Source of the DNA: Alviniconcha marisindica
Taxonomy: Eukaryota > Mollusca > Gastropoda > Provannidae
Length of the DNA stretch: 64,000 nt
Assembly: GCA_018857735.1 (NCBI GenBank)
Contig: JABMCL010000953.1
Location: 107,501 to 171,500, forward strand
Reading direction: 5' to 3'
Below the pieces are notes generated by a model. It was not told the DNA's origin, did not search any database, and saw only the letters and a list, made by a program, of their open reading frames with translations. Position 1 is the stretch's first letter; each line of letters begins with the position of its first letter. Positions 13,933-24,461 of the stretch are shown in pieces. Made by a program: the position numbers and the translations under genes.

Positions 13933-13985
13933 TCCCCCCCCCCCCCCCCCCCCCCCCCCCGTGACCCCCCGCCCCCTCCCCCCGG
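13933..13985. repeat. poly-C tract
   Basis: About 26 consecutive C followed by further C-rich sequence, immediately after an ATCATCATTATTAT run. Confidence 0.95.
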
Positions 13986-14269
13986 GCGACCCGCCCCTTT
14001 GTCACTGGCGGGGCACCGAGCGACCAGCAGACCTAGGCCGGTAACATGACCAGTATTTTCGGGGCTGGAAAAAGCAGTGTGAGAATCGTCTTGCCTTGGT
14101 TTCACGAGCAGTAAGCATGCCATTTGCCACAATAACCCACGTACTGTTTCCTTTGTGTGGAAGCTCATCAGCTAATGTCCTATCGGTCTTCACAGCCAGC
14201 CAGCCAGCTAGCCGAGGTCGCCACACACACATGTGCGCAATGTTTATGTTGCTGTGCGACCCTCTGTGT

Positions 14270-14447
14270 CACGTGACATGTCGTCATCATCCGCCCGCAA
14301 GCGAAAGATAAACAGACGATCTCGCGCCTTCAGTTGAGACCCAACGGACAATTTTGCTAGTGCATACTGTTGAACTGACGTGACGTTTCTAGACGGATTT
14401 CCTAAGTGTTTTCTTGGTGTACTGGTTTTCCTGCCTAGGTTAGAAGG
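14270..14447 (+). other. possible untranslated first exon and promoter region of YPEL
   Basis: After 14 kb of repeats this stretch is unique in character. It contains CpGs and CRE-like TGACGTGACG, and ends with a strong donor, AGAAGG followed by GTAAGT at 14448. The next good acceptor feeding the YPEL 5' UTR is at 19369. No TATA box was identified. This is inference from composition, donor strength and position; a start site further downstream (15.0-15.3 kb) is equally possible. Confidence 0.25.
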
Positions 14448-15292
14448 GTAAGTTTCCATGATTTTGTTCTCATAGAACGTGTTTCTTTTCCTTTTTCAGT
14501 TTCTGTTTATGGCTCAAGCCCACATGTGTCGTCTGCATGCAAATGGCGCTTACACATTACAGTGGCTGTTTACAAAGGATTTTTATTGACTGACGTCTTA
14601 GGGTGAATATTGCAGTAATTTCAATGAATTTTTACAGCAGAATAATTCTCACTCATAAGAAATTTAAACAGCAGACAGATAATTTTTCTGACCAAGATCG
14701 TCAAAGTGCTCACAGCGACCGACTTTCAAAACAAAGACCTTCACAATGTGGCGCACGGGGAAAACGCGGATATCGCGAAAGACACATGGAATATAATGAT
14801 TTTAAATAGGTACAGTGACAGTACGTCGAAGGTTCTTGTCAGTGTATTCCATTATACCTTTGTAAGTCAAGGATTTCTGTGTGTTTTCTTTGTTTGGAAT
14901 TTGCCCAAGGCGACGTGACGTGAGGCCATCTGCCCGATCAATATGCAGTGTTAGGCTACGTGCCCCGTTCATCTTCATCCATGCTCTGTTTCATATCTCA
15001 GCAGTCTGTCTGTGTAGCGCTAGTACTTTGGTATGACCCAGTGCCAGACTTTGTGCTGTTGCGGGCTTTTTTGCATCGTGAGCCAGGTCTTGCTTTGTGA
15101 AGTGGTTCGCGGGAGCTGCGAGCAAAACAATCAACCATGGTTGTTAGCTATTTTTGGAACTGGGCTGTGTGTGGAATATGGCGGTTGGGGGTTGCAGATT
15201 TTTCTCTCCTTGCCACCACGTTTCGTCTTGCTACCGTCTTGTTTCGTGACGACCTAAGTCAACGTATTTTCTGCCTGCCATTCTTCTTCCAG

Positions 15293-15471
15293 CTTGTGTG
15301 CAAGTTGCAAAGTCTGTCGTTGTGGAAACGCCGACGGTTGTCGACGAAATTCTACGATCGCAAAGTGGTGACTGTCCGGACTTTCTTCGCAGTGAAAACG
15401 AGTCCATCATAACAAGCGATAGGATACGTGAACTACAACAAGGAAGTTGCGAGATTGACGCAGCCGTTCGG
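15293..15471 (+). other. possible exon of unknown affiliation
   Basis: This 179-base stretch is flanked by a polypyrimidine tract ending CTTCTTCCAG and by a GTCACC donor-like sequence. One frame is open throughout and has a balanced, protein-like composition (for example SGDCPDFLRSENESIITSD), unlike the neighbouring simple sequence. I recognise no family. It may be an alternative 5' exon of YPEL or chance. An upstream stretch at 15060-15250 is also open in some frames. Confidence 0.2.
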
Positions 15472-15559
15472 GTCACCAGTGCACGTGTTTCGTTGTCCTG
15501 CAGGCAACCGTGTGGTTTGTTTTTGTTCAGCCGTTGGTGTTTGTTTCAATGAGAGATAT

Positions 15560-16600
15560 AATGACTAGTGTGTCTGATATTTTCCTGTTCCCCATACCTT
15601 GACCCCACCTCCATGGAGTGTGATCTTGACCCTCAGCAGTGGTGACCTTTGTCTTTTCGGTGTTCCTTAATGGACTTTCTTTACTTTGTCGGTGTAAAAT
15701 GTGTTTGTTTGTCATTGTTTTGGGGGTGCTTTTTGTTGTTGTTGTTGTTTTCAGGGGGAGGGGTTTTTTAAGTTTTTTTGTGTGTGTGTGGATTGAAACT
15801 TTAGATAAGACTGCAGTGTAAGTCACTGACATACAAATTGAACCATGCCCTCACTCAGTAACACAATTGTGCATGCATCCACCACACATACACACATGCG
15901 TGTGCACGCACGTGTGCGCAAACACATGCACGTACACACACATTCACACACATACACACTAACAGTGAATTGCTTTAATCTGTTGACTGAAGGCGTTTCT
16001 TGACCTTTTTTATTTTATTTTTTAACAGAATTGTGCACAGCATAGTTCTTGTACAGAGAACTCTGTATTTAAAAGAAATGTTCTTTCCACCATACTGTGA
16101 CAACCAAAATGTCTGATGTTTCTGTTTGCTGAGTTGATGTAACTCCATTAGCTGATCATTTGACATCATAATCAGACAACTTCCGAAAACCTATTGTTTT
16201 GTGTGTGTAGGGAAATGGTCATACACATGTTGACAGCAGATGCTTGACTGTAGTGTGATAGCAGCCATCAGGTTACACCAGTGACAAAACAAAGTGATAA
16301 ATAGAATGTAGGTATGTGTCTGGTAATCATTCTGTGCATCAGTTGAATTGTGAGTGAACTGACCAAACCGCTTGTGACTGTAGTTCTCACACACCAACAC
16401 AGTGACAGTCTGCAGAGTGGTCAGTGTCTATATAAGGCAACTACTGAAGTAGAAGCTTTCAGAGTTTTTTTGTTTCTTTGTCTTTTTGTTGTTGTTTTTC
16501 CAAGAAAAGCAGTCTTAAATGAACAATCCAAACATTTCAGCATTTAAGAGTTAAGACTGATCATTTGAAGTTTGTGTTCTCTCTTGGCTTGTGTCATGCT
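15560..16600. other. unannotated intronic or intergenic DNA
   Basis: AT-rich DNA with short T and GT runs and a small CA-rich patch at 15870-15960. I see no exon, RNA gene or clear mobile element here. Confidence 0.5.
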
Positions 16601-17215
16601 GACAGCAAGAGAGATTTGAGTATGCTGCTCATACTGAGAGAGATTTGAATGTACCACTCATACTGAGAGAGATTTGAATGTACCACTCATACTGAGAGAG
16701 ATTTGAATGTACCACTCATACTGAGAGAGATTTGAATGTGCTACTCATACTGAGAGAGCATTAAGTGTGATACTCATACTGAGTGTGATATTCATATTGA
16801 GAGGGAGATTTGAGGGCTGGCAAGCACTGACATTGCTTTGTGTTGTGTTGACAGTGGCAGAGACTGAGGGAGATTGGATGTGATACTGAGAGAGATTAGA
16901 GGGCTGGTGCATGGGAGATTGGATGTTATACTGAAAGAGATTAGAGGGCTGGTGCATTCTGTTGTGTTGACAGTGGCAGAGACTGAGGGAGATTGGATGT
17001 GATACTGAGAGAGATTAGAGGGCTGGTGCACTCTGTTGTGTTGACAGTGGCAGAGACTGAGGGAAATTGGATGTAATACTGAGAGAGATTAGAGGGCTGG
17101 TGCACTCTGTTGTGTTGACAGTGGCAGAGACTGAGGGAGATTGGATGTGCTACTGAGAGAGATTAGAGGGCTGGTGCGTTCTGTTGCTATATGTTGACAG
17201 TGGCAGGAACAACAT
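16600..17215. repeat. minisatellites in YPEL upstream intron
   Basis: Units of about 36 bases (ATACTGAGAGAGATTTGAAT type) at 16610-16800 lead into units of about 72 bases (GGGAGATTGGATGTGATACT ... TGTTGACAGTGGCAGAGACT) at 16850-17200. Confidence 0.92.
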
Positions 17216-17439
17216 CCGTTGCATTGGAGCTACATCAGTTGAAGCTCTCTTGAGCTTGTGAGCTCTCTTGCTTTTAGCCATTTGACAGAGACTGAAAATG
17301 AGAGAGATTTTGAGGGGTCCATTCCTTTGAAGTGAGAGTGTGTGGCGATGACGTACATATGTTTTTGTGAGTGTGTGTTTGTTGGTGAATGTGCGTCAGT
17401 GGGTGGAAGTGAGTGACTGAGTGAGCACATATGCACATG

Positions 17440-17443
17440 CGCA

Positions 17444-17477
<34 letters not shown>

Positions 17478-17780
17478 AAGGCATTCAAGTACACACAACT
17501 CACACACACACACACACACACATGCATGCACACACATACCTACATGCACATGCATGCACACACACATAAGCACACATGCTCATACACAATACACATACCC
17601 TTCCCACACGCATACACACAACACACACACACACACTTCCAACCTACATGTGTGCACACACACACACACTTCCCACTGACACATACATGCACGTACAATG
17701 CACACATTCACACACACAACATACACTACCCATCCACTCACCTACATATGATACACACACAGAAATGTGTTGGAGCACAT
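17440..17780. repeat. CA-rich low-complexity tract
   Basis: Imperfect CA repeats with ATG-containing interruptions, followed by a short CACAACACCTCGGCCACATG-type triplicate at 17860-17935. Confidence 0.9.
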
Positions 17781-17999
17781 GCACACACAACACAGCCATC
17801 ACCATGCCCCCTGCATGGGCCCCACTCACACCAGCTAGTTCTGCTAGCAACACATCAGCCACATGCAACAAGCTCACAACACCTCGGCCACATGCAACAA
17901 GCTCACAACACCTCGGCCACATGCAACAAGCTCAGGACAAAGTCTCTCCAGTGAATGTTGCTTCAGGGATGTCACTCCAACAATGGATGTCATCACTCC

Positions 18000-18560
18000 A
18001 CCGCCAGGTGTGTCGCGCTGACAGAGACTGTGAGAAAGTTCTGAGGAATGGTGAGCTCTGTTGCTTTGTCAGTGTATGTTGTACTGACAGAGACTGAGAA
18101 AGATTTGAGGACTAGTGAGCTCTGTTGCTTCGTCAGTGTGTGCCATGCTGAGAAAGATTGGAGAGCTGGTGAGCTCTTTTGCTTTGTCAGTGTATGTTGT
18201 ACTGACAGAGACTGAGAAATACTTGAGGTCTGGTGAGATTTGTTGCGTTGTTAGTGTGTGTCGTGCTGACAGACTGAGAAAGATTGGAGGGCTGGTGAGA
18301 TCAGTTGCTTTGCCAGTGTGTGTCATGCTGACATACTGAGGAAGATTGGAGGGCTGGTGAGCAGTGTTGCTTTGTTTGTGTCATGCTGATAGCAACTGAG
18401 AGAGGGTTGAGGAGGTTATGTTGCCTTGTGTCATGCCGAGGGAGGATTGGGGAGCTTCTGATGCTTTGTGTGATGTCTCCGAGAGAGTCTGTTGGCTGGT
18501 GAGCTGTGCTGCTTTCTGGTCATGCTGACAGTGTTAGAGACTGAGAAAGGTTTAACTTCA
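18000..18560. repeat. degenerate minisatellite related to the 16.9-kb array
   Basis: Units of about 60 bases with GAGAAAGATTGGAGGGCTGG, TGAGCTCTGTTGCTTTG and GTGTCATGCTGACAG are diverged copies of the 72-base family at 16850-17200. Confidence 0.85.
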
Positions 18561-19128
18561 AGGAGCTTGGTTGCTTTGCAGTAGGTTGAGAGGAGGAGAG
18601 AGTGGGGGAAGGGCAGGGGCCTGGGGAGGTGTGTCTGTGTGTTGTGTTGACAGAAACTGCCACAGCTGAGTGTTTGTTGGACTAGGGAGGAAAGGTGAAC
18701 TGAGTGTGTCACAGTCTTCCCACCAGGCCAGGCTGTTGTGGAAAAAGATGTCTCTAGCTGGCATGGCTGGCCTTTAAAACAGGACAAGAAATGCCTGCTG
18801 ATTGATATACTGTATCAGTAAGCTTTGAAATGTTTGACATTTTTAGCCCACACGACTGCATCATTTGAACTCCTTAGTTAAATGTCACAGGAATCTGTCT
18901 ATTGATTTTCATACATGTACTTGTGTATTTTGGTGGGCGCACATAATACAGTATGCAACAGCAAGTACTTCAGTTTCATGCTCATAGAGACAAGGAGAAG
19001 ATGTTTGTGCTCAGCTCTTGTCTGTCATAAGATCTGCTATTAAATTACTAAAGGTTGTGTTGTGTATAATACTAATAGATGTATATATACACAGTGTAAA
19101 AAGTATAATATATATATAGATATTGTTT

Positions 19129-19130
<2 letters not shown>

Positions 19131-19203
<73 letters not shown>
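19131..19203. repeat. (CT)n microsatellite
   Basis: About 36 perfect CT units, about 165 bases before the YPEL 5' UTR acceptor. Confidence 0.97.
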
Positions 19204-19205
<2 letters not shown>

Positions 19206-19369
19206 ATGCATGATACCATAATAGCACAGGCTGAGAATATCTTCAGCATTAGCTGCCTTCAGATTATTCCTTCAGTTTTTGTCTATTTGATGACTTTTCT
19301 CAGTAGTTTATCTCTTCTGCTTTTGATTTTGGCATCATATATACATGTCTGTCATCCTGTGTCCTACAG

Positions 19370-19796
19370 ATTTGGCTCTGACCCACTGTGACGGAGGACC
19401 TGGCTGCCCTGGGCAAACTGAAAGTGCAGCTTGACTTTGGGATCGACAGGGATTAACATCTGTACACAAGGCCCGTCTTAGACTGGCCTCCAGCCTGCAC
19501 ACCTCCACTGGGGTGGCTGTCCTTAGCCTTTAGCCTGCACACCTCCACTGGGGTGGCTGTCCGTAGTCCTCCTGGAGCCCAGCCTGCATCCCGCTGGCAA
19601 GACGGGTTGTTCATTCGTTTGCTTGTTCGGCCCCCTCCTCAACCTCAAAATTCCCCGCCAGTCCATTCGATGTCTGTCCAGCTCGGCCACCATGGTGAAA
19701 ACGTTCCAGGCTTACCTGCCCAACAAGTGCCACCGCACCTATAGCTGTGTCCACTGCAGGGCCCACCTGGCCAATCACGATGAGTTGATCTCCAAG
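19370..19796 (+). CDS. YPEL: YPEL exon with 5' UTR and first coding segment
   Basis: A CCTACAG acceptor ends at 19369, so about 320 bases of 5' UTR probably precede the ATG at 19692 in this exon. The coding part is 105 bases (residues 1-35) and ends phase 0 at a GTCAGT donor. It carries the first zinc-ligand pair, C19 and C22. The acceptor is inferred from consensus only; the coding part is certain. Confidence 0.8.
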
Positions 19797-22700
19797 GTCA
19801 GTGACTTCTTTTTCCCTGCTCAGCAGTTGCTGATACTAGTGATAGTGGTGAAGCAGGTGTTCCTAAAGGTGCAAGTCCGTTTTGTATCCATGGATACAGA
19901 TAAAGATTGAATTACCCCTTTGTTAATCTGTAAAGCATGGCATAGATTACACGCTGCATGGTCCAGTCAAAATAAGTGTTTTCAGATCAGAATCTGGATC
20001 CATGTCAGTGCACAGGTATGGAATCATGCACCACTTATTTCCACTTTCGTGATTTTTTTTTACTGTGCCTGTATTCATACAAAGGGAATCACCACTTAGT
20101 AAGTGTAGGACACATTGTTTAGAATTAGATATTAGCGCCCGCAGGTCTTCCATGTTCTCAAAGTGTCAGAAGTGTGTGATAGTGCCTGTGTATACTGTGA
20201 GCATACATGTCTGTGTATGCAATCAGGGATTCAAGACTACTTTATTATCTCATTAGAGAAGTTAAAACATGGCTGAACATTAACCACACATGTGTTGTAT
20301 GTTTTGTGTATACATGTATGCATGCACTGCAGAGTGTATAAATGTGCATTCATTCATGAATACATGCATGTGTGTGTTGGCGGGGGGTGGTGGTTGTGGT
20401 GGTGGTGGACGGGGGGTACTGATGAGAGAAGGGGAGGAGGAGAGGTGAGAGTGGTATGGATAGATTTGAACAGGCAGAGTTCGGTTCGATCTTCACACGC
20501 AACTGCTCCTATACAACTGAACAGTTAGGCCACACAATTAAAATGCATAGTATCAGAAAGGGAGAGGTGGCATGGATATATTTGTCTTGCCAAGTAATGC
20601 TGAACGGAAACTCCTCGATGAGGCTTGATACAGTAAAGCTAAGCATCCACTACCGAGTACCCAGTACCATGGTTATAGTTACAGTGCAGTGATGGCAAGT
20701 CCCTTTGTTGCCCATTTACACAGCAGTAAGTGCTGAAGGGTTGGCCCCCATGGCCACCTTGGGCTGAGCATGCCAGCAATCTGGGACTACCTGGTAACCT
20801 GTGGATGGGTCTGGCAGAGTGATGTGGAGTCCACAGGTGACCCTGTACATGACATCACAATCCAGTGACTAATGGGGATTGGCATACCACCCAGGTGACA
20901 CGAGCTTGGGTACAACTGTAGGTTCCAAACTGGCCTGATTTGTTGATTAACAGCTTCACACCAAAAAGAAGCAATACCTGTAAACTGGTCTGTGGAGTTA
21001 GGCATTATGGCACTTACACTCCTGAATGCTTTGTTATTTTTGACATGGCCCATGTCTCTCTCTGGCTAGGGGAGCTAATAGGTTATCCACTGTGGTAAGA
21101 GACTGTGGTTAGATAACCTGTCCTGTAGTAAGAGACTAGTAAGATAACCTATCCTGTAGTAAGATAACCTGTGAAGTGGTGTGCTCCAGCCATGCAGACC
21201 CAAGCACTGGGACCCACACATCTGGGATTTAGTGTATCCAACTGGAGAGGTTGTCTAGTTGAACCACTTGCACTATCTGAGTGAAAGCGATCAACAACAA
21301 CATTTCGGTGTCCTTTGCCATCTGGGAGTCAACAGCGTCACTGTTCGGATCACCACTGACTGCTTTGAAAGCCTAATAAGAAACACCCAAACATTTCTTC
21401 AAACTGTTCACACATTATGCCTGTTGGGTTTGATCGTGCCTATTATGTTCACAAGTTTGATGACACTGAATAAAGAATTGCCTTGAGCAATGGGTTGAAC
21501 GAGTTCCGGTTTTACGAGTGATAATGTACATAAAAGTGGTGGAGTGAGAAAGGGTGAAACAACTCTGCTAAACTCGCTCTACCAAGGCCAGACAACTCCA
21601 CTAAACTCACTCTACCAAGGCCAGACAACTCCACTAAACTCACTCTACCAAGGCCAGACAACTCCGCTAACTTGACTCTACCAAGGCCAGACAACTCCAC
21701 TAAACTCACTCTACCAAGGCCAGACAACTCCGCTAAATTGACTCTACCAAGGCCAGACAACTCCGCTAAATTGACTCTACCAAGGCCAGACAACTCTGCT
21801 AAATTGACTCTACCAAGGCCCGACATGGCAGTGCCCTTGCATTAAGACATGTCACATGGACAGGGTGTGGGGCTGCTTGCTTGCTTGCTTGCTTAGTGTT
21901 CCCCTCCTAAATCTGAGGTTCATCCTGCAGTAGTGACAGTGTCAGCAGTCTGTGTGTGATCAGGGCCACAGAGCGTGGTCAGAAAAGTGTTCATCCTGCA
22001 GTAGTGACAGTGTCAGCAGTCTGTGTGTGATCAGGGCCACAGAGCGTGGTCAGAAAAGTGTTCATCCTGCAGTAGTGACAGTGTCAGCAGTCTGTGATCA
22101 GGGCCACAGAGCGTGGTCAGAAAGGTGTTCTTCCTGCAGTAGTGGCTCGTTGATCCACTGCTGCAGATGTTGGAAGCATGTGAACTGTGTTGTGAGGATT
22201 TTATCTGACAAACTGTTTTTGTTTGTTTCAGTCGTTCCAGGGCAGTCAAGGGCGTGCCTACTTGTTCAATTCAGTGTAAGTAGTATGTATATAAATATGC
22301 ATGTCTCTTCATCTTTTTCCGTCCATCATGAGTCAATGAAATTTACACAAACTTCGTTTTCTGAATATTTGTACAATGCTTTGTCTTCTTTCTCTTCTGT
22401 GTAGGTGATGAACTTCTTTATACAGAAGTTTATGTTCACACTGAGTGAGAGGGCATGTGTTTGTTCAGCTGTCAAATTATATATTGGAAATAAGATTTGT
22501 GTGTGTGTGGTTTTTTAACTAGGGGGGAAATCACTGGCCAGCAGGAATTCTTTCAGGCTGGTGGGCAGGGAGAAAAGGTTCAACTTGGTCAGGCTTGGTG
22601 ATATGCATAGTGATGGTGGTGTGGCAACTGTGGGTGTTGTTGCAGAGTGAATGGTGGTGACTGTGGTGTGGCAACTGTGGGTGTTGTTGCAGAGTGAATG

Positions 22701-23709
22701 GTGGTGACTGTGGTGTGGCAACTGTGGGTGTTGTTGCAGAGTGAACGGTGGTGACTGTGGTGTGGCAACTGTGGGTGTTGTTGCAGAGTGAATGGTGGTG
22801 ACTGTGGTGTGGCAACTGTGGGTGTTGTTGCAGAGTGAATGGTGGTGACTGTGGTGTGGCAACTGTGGGTGTTGTTGCAGAGTGAACGGTGGTGACTGTG
22901 GTGTGGCAACTGTGGGTGTTGTTGCAGAGTGAATGGTGGTGACTGTGGTGTGGCAACTGTGGGTGTTGTTGCAGAGTGAATGGTGGTGACTGTGGTGTGG
23001 CAACTGTTGGTATTATTGCAGAGTGAATGGTGATGATGGTGGTGTGGCAACTGTGGGTGTTGTTGCAGAGTGAATGATGGTGTGGTAACTGTGGGTGTTG
23101 TTGCAGACTGAATGGTGGTGATGGTGGTGTGGTAACTGTGGGTGTTGTAGCAGTGTGAATGGTGCTGTGGTAACTGTGGGTGTTGTTGCAGTGTGAATGG
23201 TGCTGTGGTAACTGTGAGTGTTGTTGCCGTGTGAATTGTGCTGTGGTAACTGTGGGTGTTGTTGCAGTGTGAATGGTGCTGTGGTAACTGTGGGTGTTGT
23301 TGCAGTGTGAATGGTGCTGTGGTAACTGTGGGTGTTGTTGCAGTGTGAACGTTGGCTGCGGTCCTGCAGAGGAGCGGGTCCTGCTGACTGGTCTTCATGC
23401 TGTGGCTGACATCTACTGTGAATGCTGCAAGACCACACTGGGCTGGAAATATGTAAGTGTTGGCCATTAGCAGTCCTTTTCCTCCCAGTCTTCTCATGCA
23501 CACTTCGCCCAGTGCTTTGTGCAGCTGTCTCATTATGTGCTACACATTTTGTCTGGGCTTTTCTTCTTCTTTTTTTCTGTCCTTTTTTCCCCCTTGCATT
23601 TTACTTTTTGCCTTGATTTAATGGTCTTGGTTGACTGGGCATTAAAAACCAGTAATCATTCTATCTTGTATTTTATTTAATTACATATCCTTCCTGCCCC
23701 AGTGTCTCC

Positions 23710-23764
<55 letters not shown>

Positions 23765-24031
23765 CTCTCTCTTCTCTCCCCTTCTCCCTCCCCCCCCCCC
23801 CCCCCCTCCCCACTTTGCCTCACTCGTTTTCCACTCTCGCACACTACTCTGTCTGCCAGCCCCACCTTTGTGTCCCACAGTACATAGGACTGGCTTATTG
23901 AGACCTGAAACTCTGAAATGCTGATGCTGATTGTTTTGCAGGAGCACGCCTTCGAGTCCAGTCAGAAGTACAAGGAGGGCAAGTACATCATAGAGCTGGC
24001 CCACATGATCAAAGACAATGGTTGGGAGTGA
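19692..24031 (+). CDS. YPEL: Yippee-like zinc-binding protein (YPEL1-4 type), complete, 4 coding exons
   Basis: The coding sequence joins 19692-19796, 22232-22275, 23344-23452 and 23942-24031 and gives 115 residues, against about 117-121 in vertebrate YPEL1-4. All introns are GT-AG and phases agree. The start ATG sits in a strong Kozak context (GCCACCATGG). The family zinc motif C-X2-C-X52-C-X2-C is intact (C19, C22, C75, C78). Recognisable blocks are [32 protein letters not shown], the [20 protein letters not shown] block and a C terminus ending KDNGW-E. YPEL proteins are small, extremely conserved Yippee-fold proteins found in the nucleus and at centrosomes or the mitotic apparatus; their biochemical role is not settled. 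Oddities: the N terminus is shorter than in vertebrates, there is a one-residue insertion near residue 12 (PNKC where relatives have PNC), and residue 77 is Cys where relatives have Asn (CECC rather than CENC). The paralogue (1, 2, 3 or 4) cannot be assigned; it is clearly not YPEL5. Confidence 0.95.
21555..21828. repeat. minisatellite, unit 31 bp, in YPEL intron
   Basis: The unit is CTCTACCAAGGCCAGACAAC then TCCACTAAACT. Nine copies alternating between ACTCA and TTGA variants. Confidence 0.94.
21917..22140. repeat. minisatellite, unit about 78 bp, 3 copies, in YPEL intron
   Basis: The unit is TTCATCCTGCAGTAGTGACA ... CAGAGCGTGGTCAGAAAAGTG, lying about 90 bases upstream of coding exon 2. Confidence 0.94.
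22232..22275 (+). CDS. YPEL: YPEL coding exon 2
   Basis: This 44-base exon encodes [14 protein letters not shown] plus two bases of a split Val codon. It is flanked by TTTGTTTCAG and GTAAGTAG. Its size, phase and content match the family exactly. Confidence 0.93.
22608..23343 (+). repeat. minisatellite ending in the YPEL exon 3 acceptor
   Basis: Two subfamilies. Units of 45 bases (TGTGGCAACTGTGGGTGTTG, TTGCAG, AGTGAATGGTGGTGAC) lie at 22620-23000; units of 38 bases (GTAACTGTGGGTGTTGTTGC, AG, TGTGAATGGTGCTGTG) lie at 23090-23343. The last copy is the real acceptor and exon start. About 17 copies. Confidence 0.95.
23344..23452 (+). CDS. YPEL: YPEL coding exon 3
   Basis: This 109-base exon completes the split Val codon and carries the second zinc-ligand pair (C75, C78). 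It ends at a GTAAGT donor after GWKY. The acceptor TTGTTGCAG and the first bases of the exon (TGTGAAC) are also the repeat unit of the minisatellite that fills the preceding intron. Confidence 0.93.
23716..23812. repeat. (CT)n and poly-C tract in the last YPEL intron
   Basis: CT repeats interrupted by TTCTCC segments, then about 20 C. Confidence 0.95.
23942..24031 (+). CDS. YPEL: YPEL terminal coding exon
   Basis: The exon follows a TGTTTTGCAG acceptor, encodes residues 87-115 and ends in TGA. It begins [13 protein letters not shown] and ends in the family-typical MIKDNGWE. The 3' UTR continues in the same exon. Confidence 0.94.
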   Translation, partial: EHAFESSQKYKEGKYIIELAHMIKDNGWE

Positions 24032-24455
24032 GGGGTGCTCAGCCTCCCACACCCCTGGCCTACACCCACCCTATGGAGCACTCACTCTCACACCTAGCTA
24101 CAATGTAGGCCCTGGCTTGGCTGGCTGCTCGGCCCACGGGGGCTGCTGGTCGGCGGCTCTGTCGCCGTCCCTCCTGGCCAGCTTCACTCGGACTTCCCCT
24201 GCAGCCGCCAGTCGGCGGTGAGCGGGCCCCGTTACCAGCGCTGGCTTTGTGCTGCCTGTGACGCTGGGAGAGTTTCCCGCAGTTGTTCTTGTTTTCTGCC
24301 TTTTTTCCGTTTCCCTGGACACACAATGCCTAGTCCTGCCTGAAGCAAGCTGTACGTGGGGAGAGGGAAGCTAGATCAGAACATGAAGAACATCTGTAGA
24401 GTTGGGGGGAAAGCAAGTTTTCTTGAAATTTTTTGAAGAAAAACAAAAAAAGTTA

Positions 24456-24461
24456 AATAAA
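24456..24461 (+). promoter_or_regulatory. polyadenylation signal AATAAA, first after YPEL
   Basis: A canonical AATAAA lies 425 bases after the YPEL stop codon in an A-rich context. Further AATAAA hexamers in the same orientation occur at 26920-26925 and 32106-32111; the last is followed by a GT-rich stretch. Which site is used cannot be told from sequence. Confidence 0.5.

Noticed and set aside
20690..21240. Stretch with TGGGCTGAGCATGCCAGCAA and AGATAACCTGTCCTGTAGTAAG repeats, possible SINE
   Set aside because: No A or B box and no second copy found in the window; left as unclassified intron DNA.
22515..23533. Minus-strand His-rich frame of 314 codons
   Set aside because: It is the reverse translation of the YPEL exon 3 acceptor array and runs over the true exon on the opposite strand.
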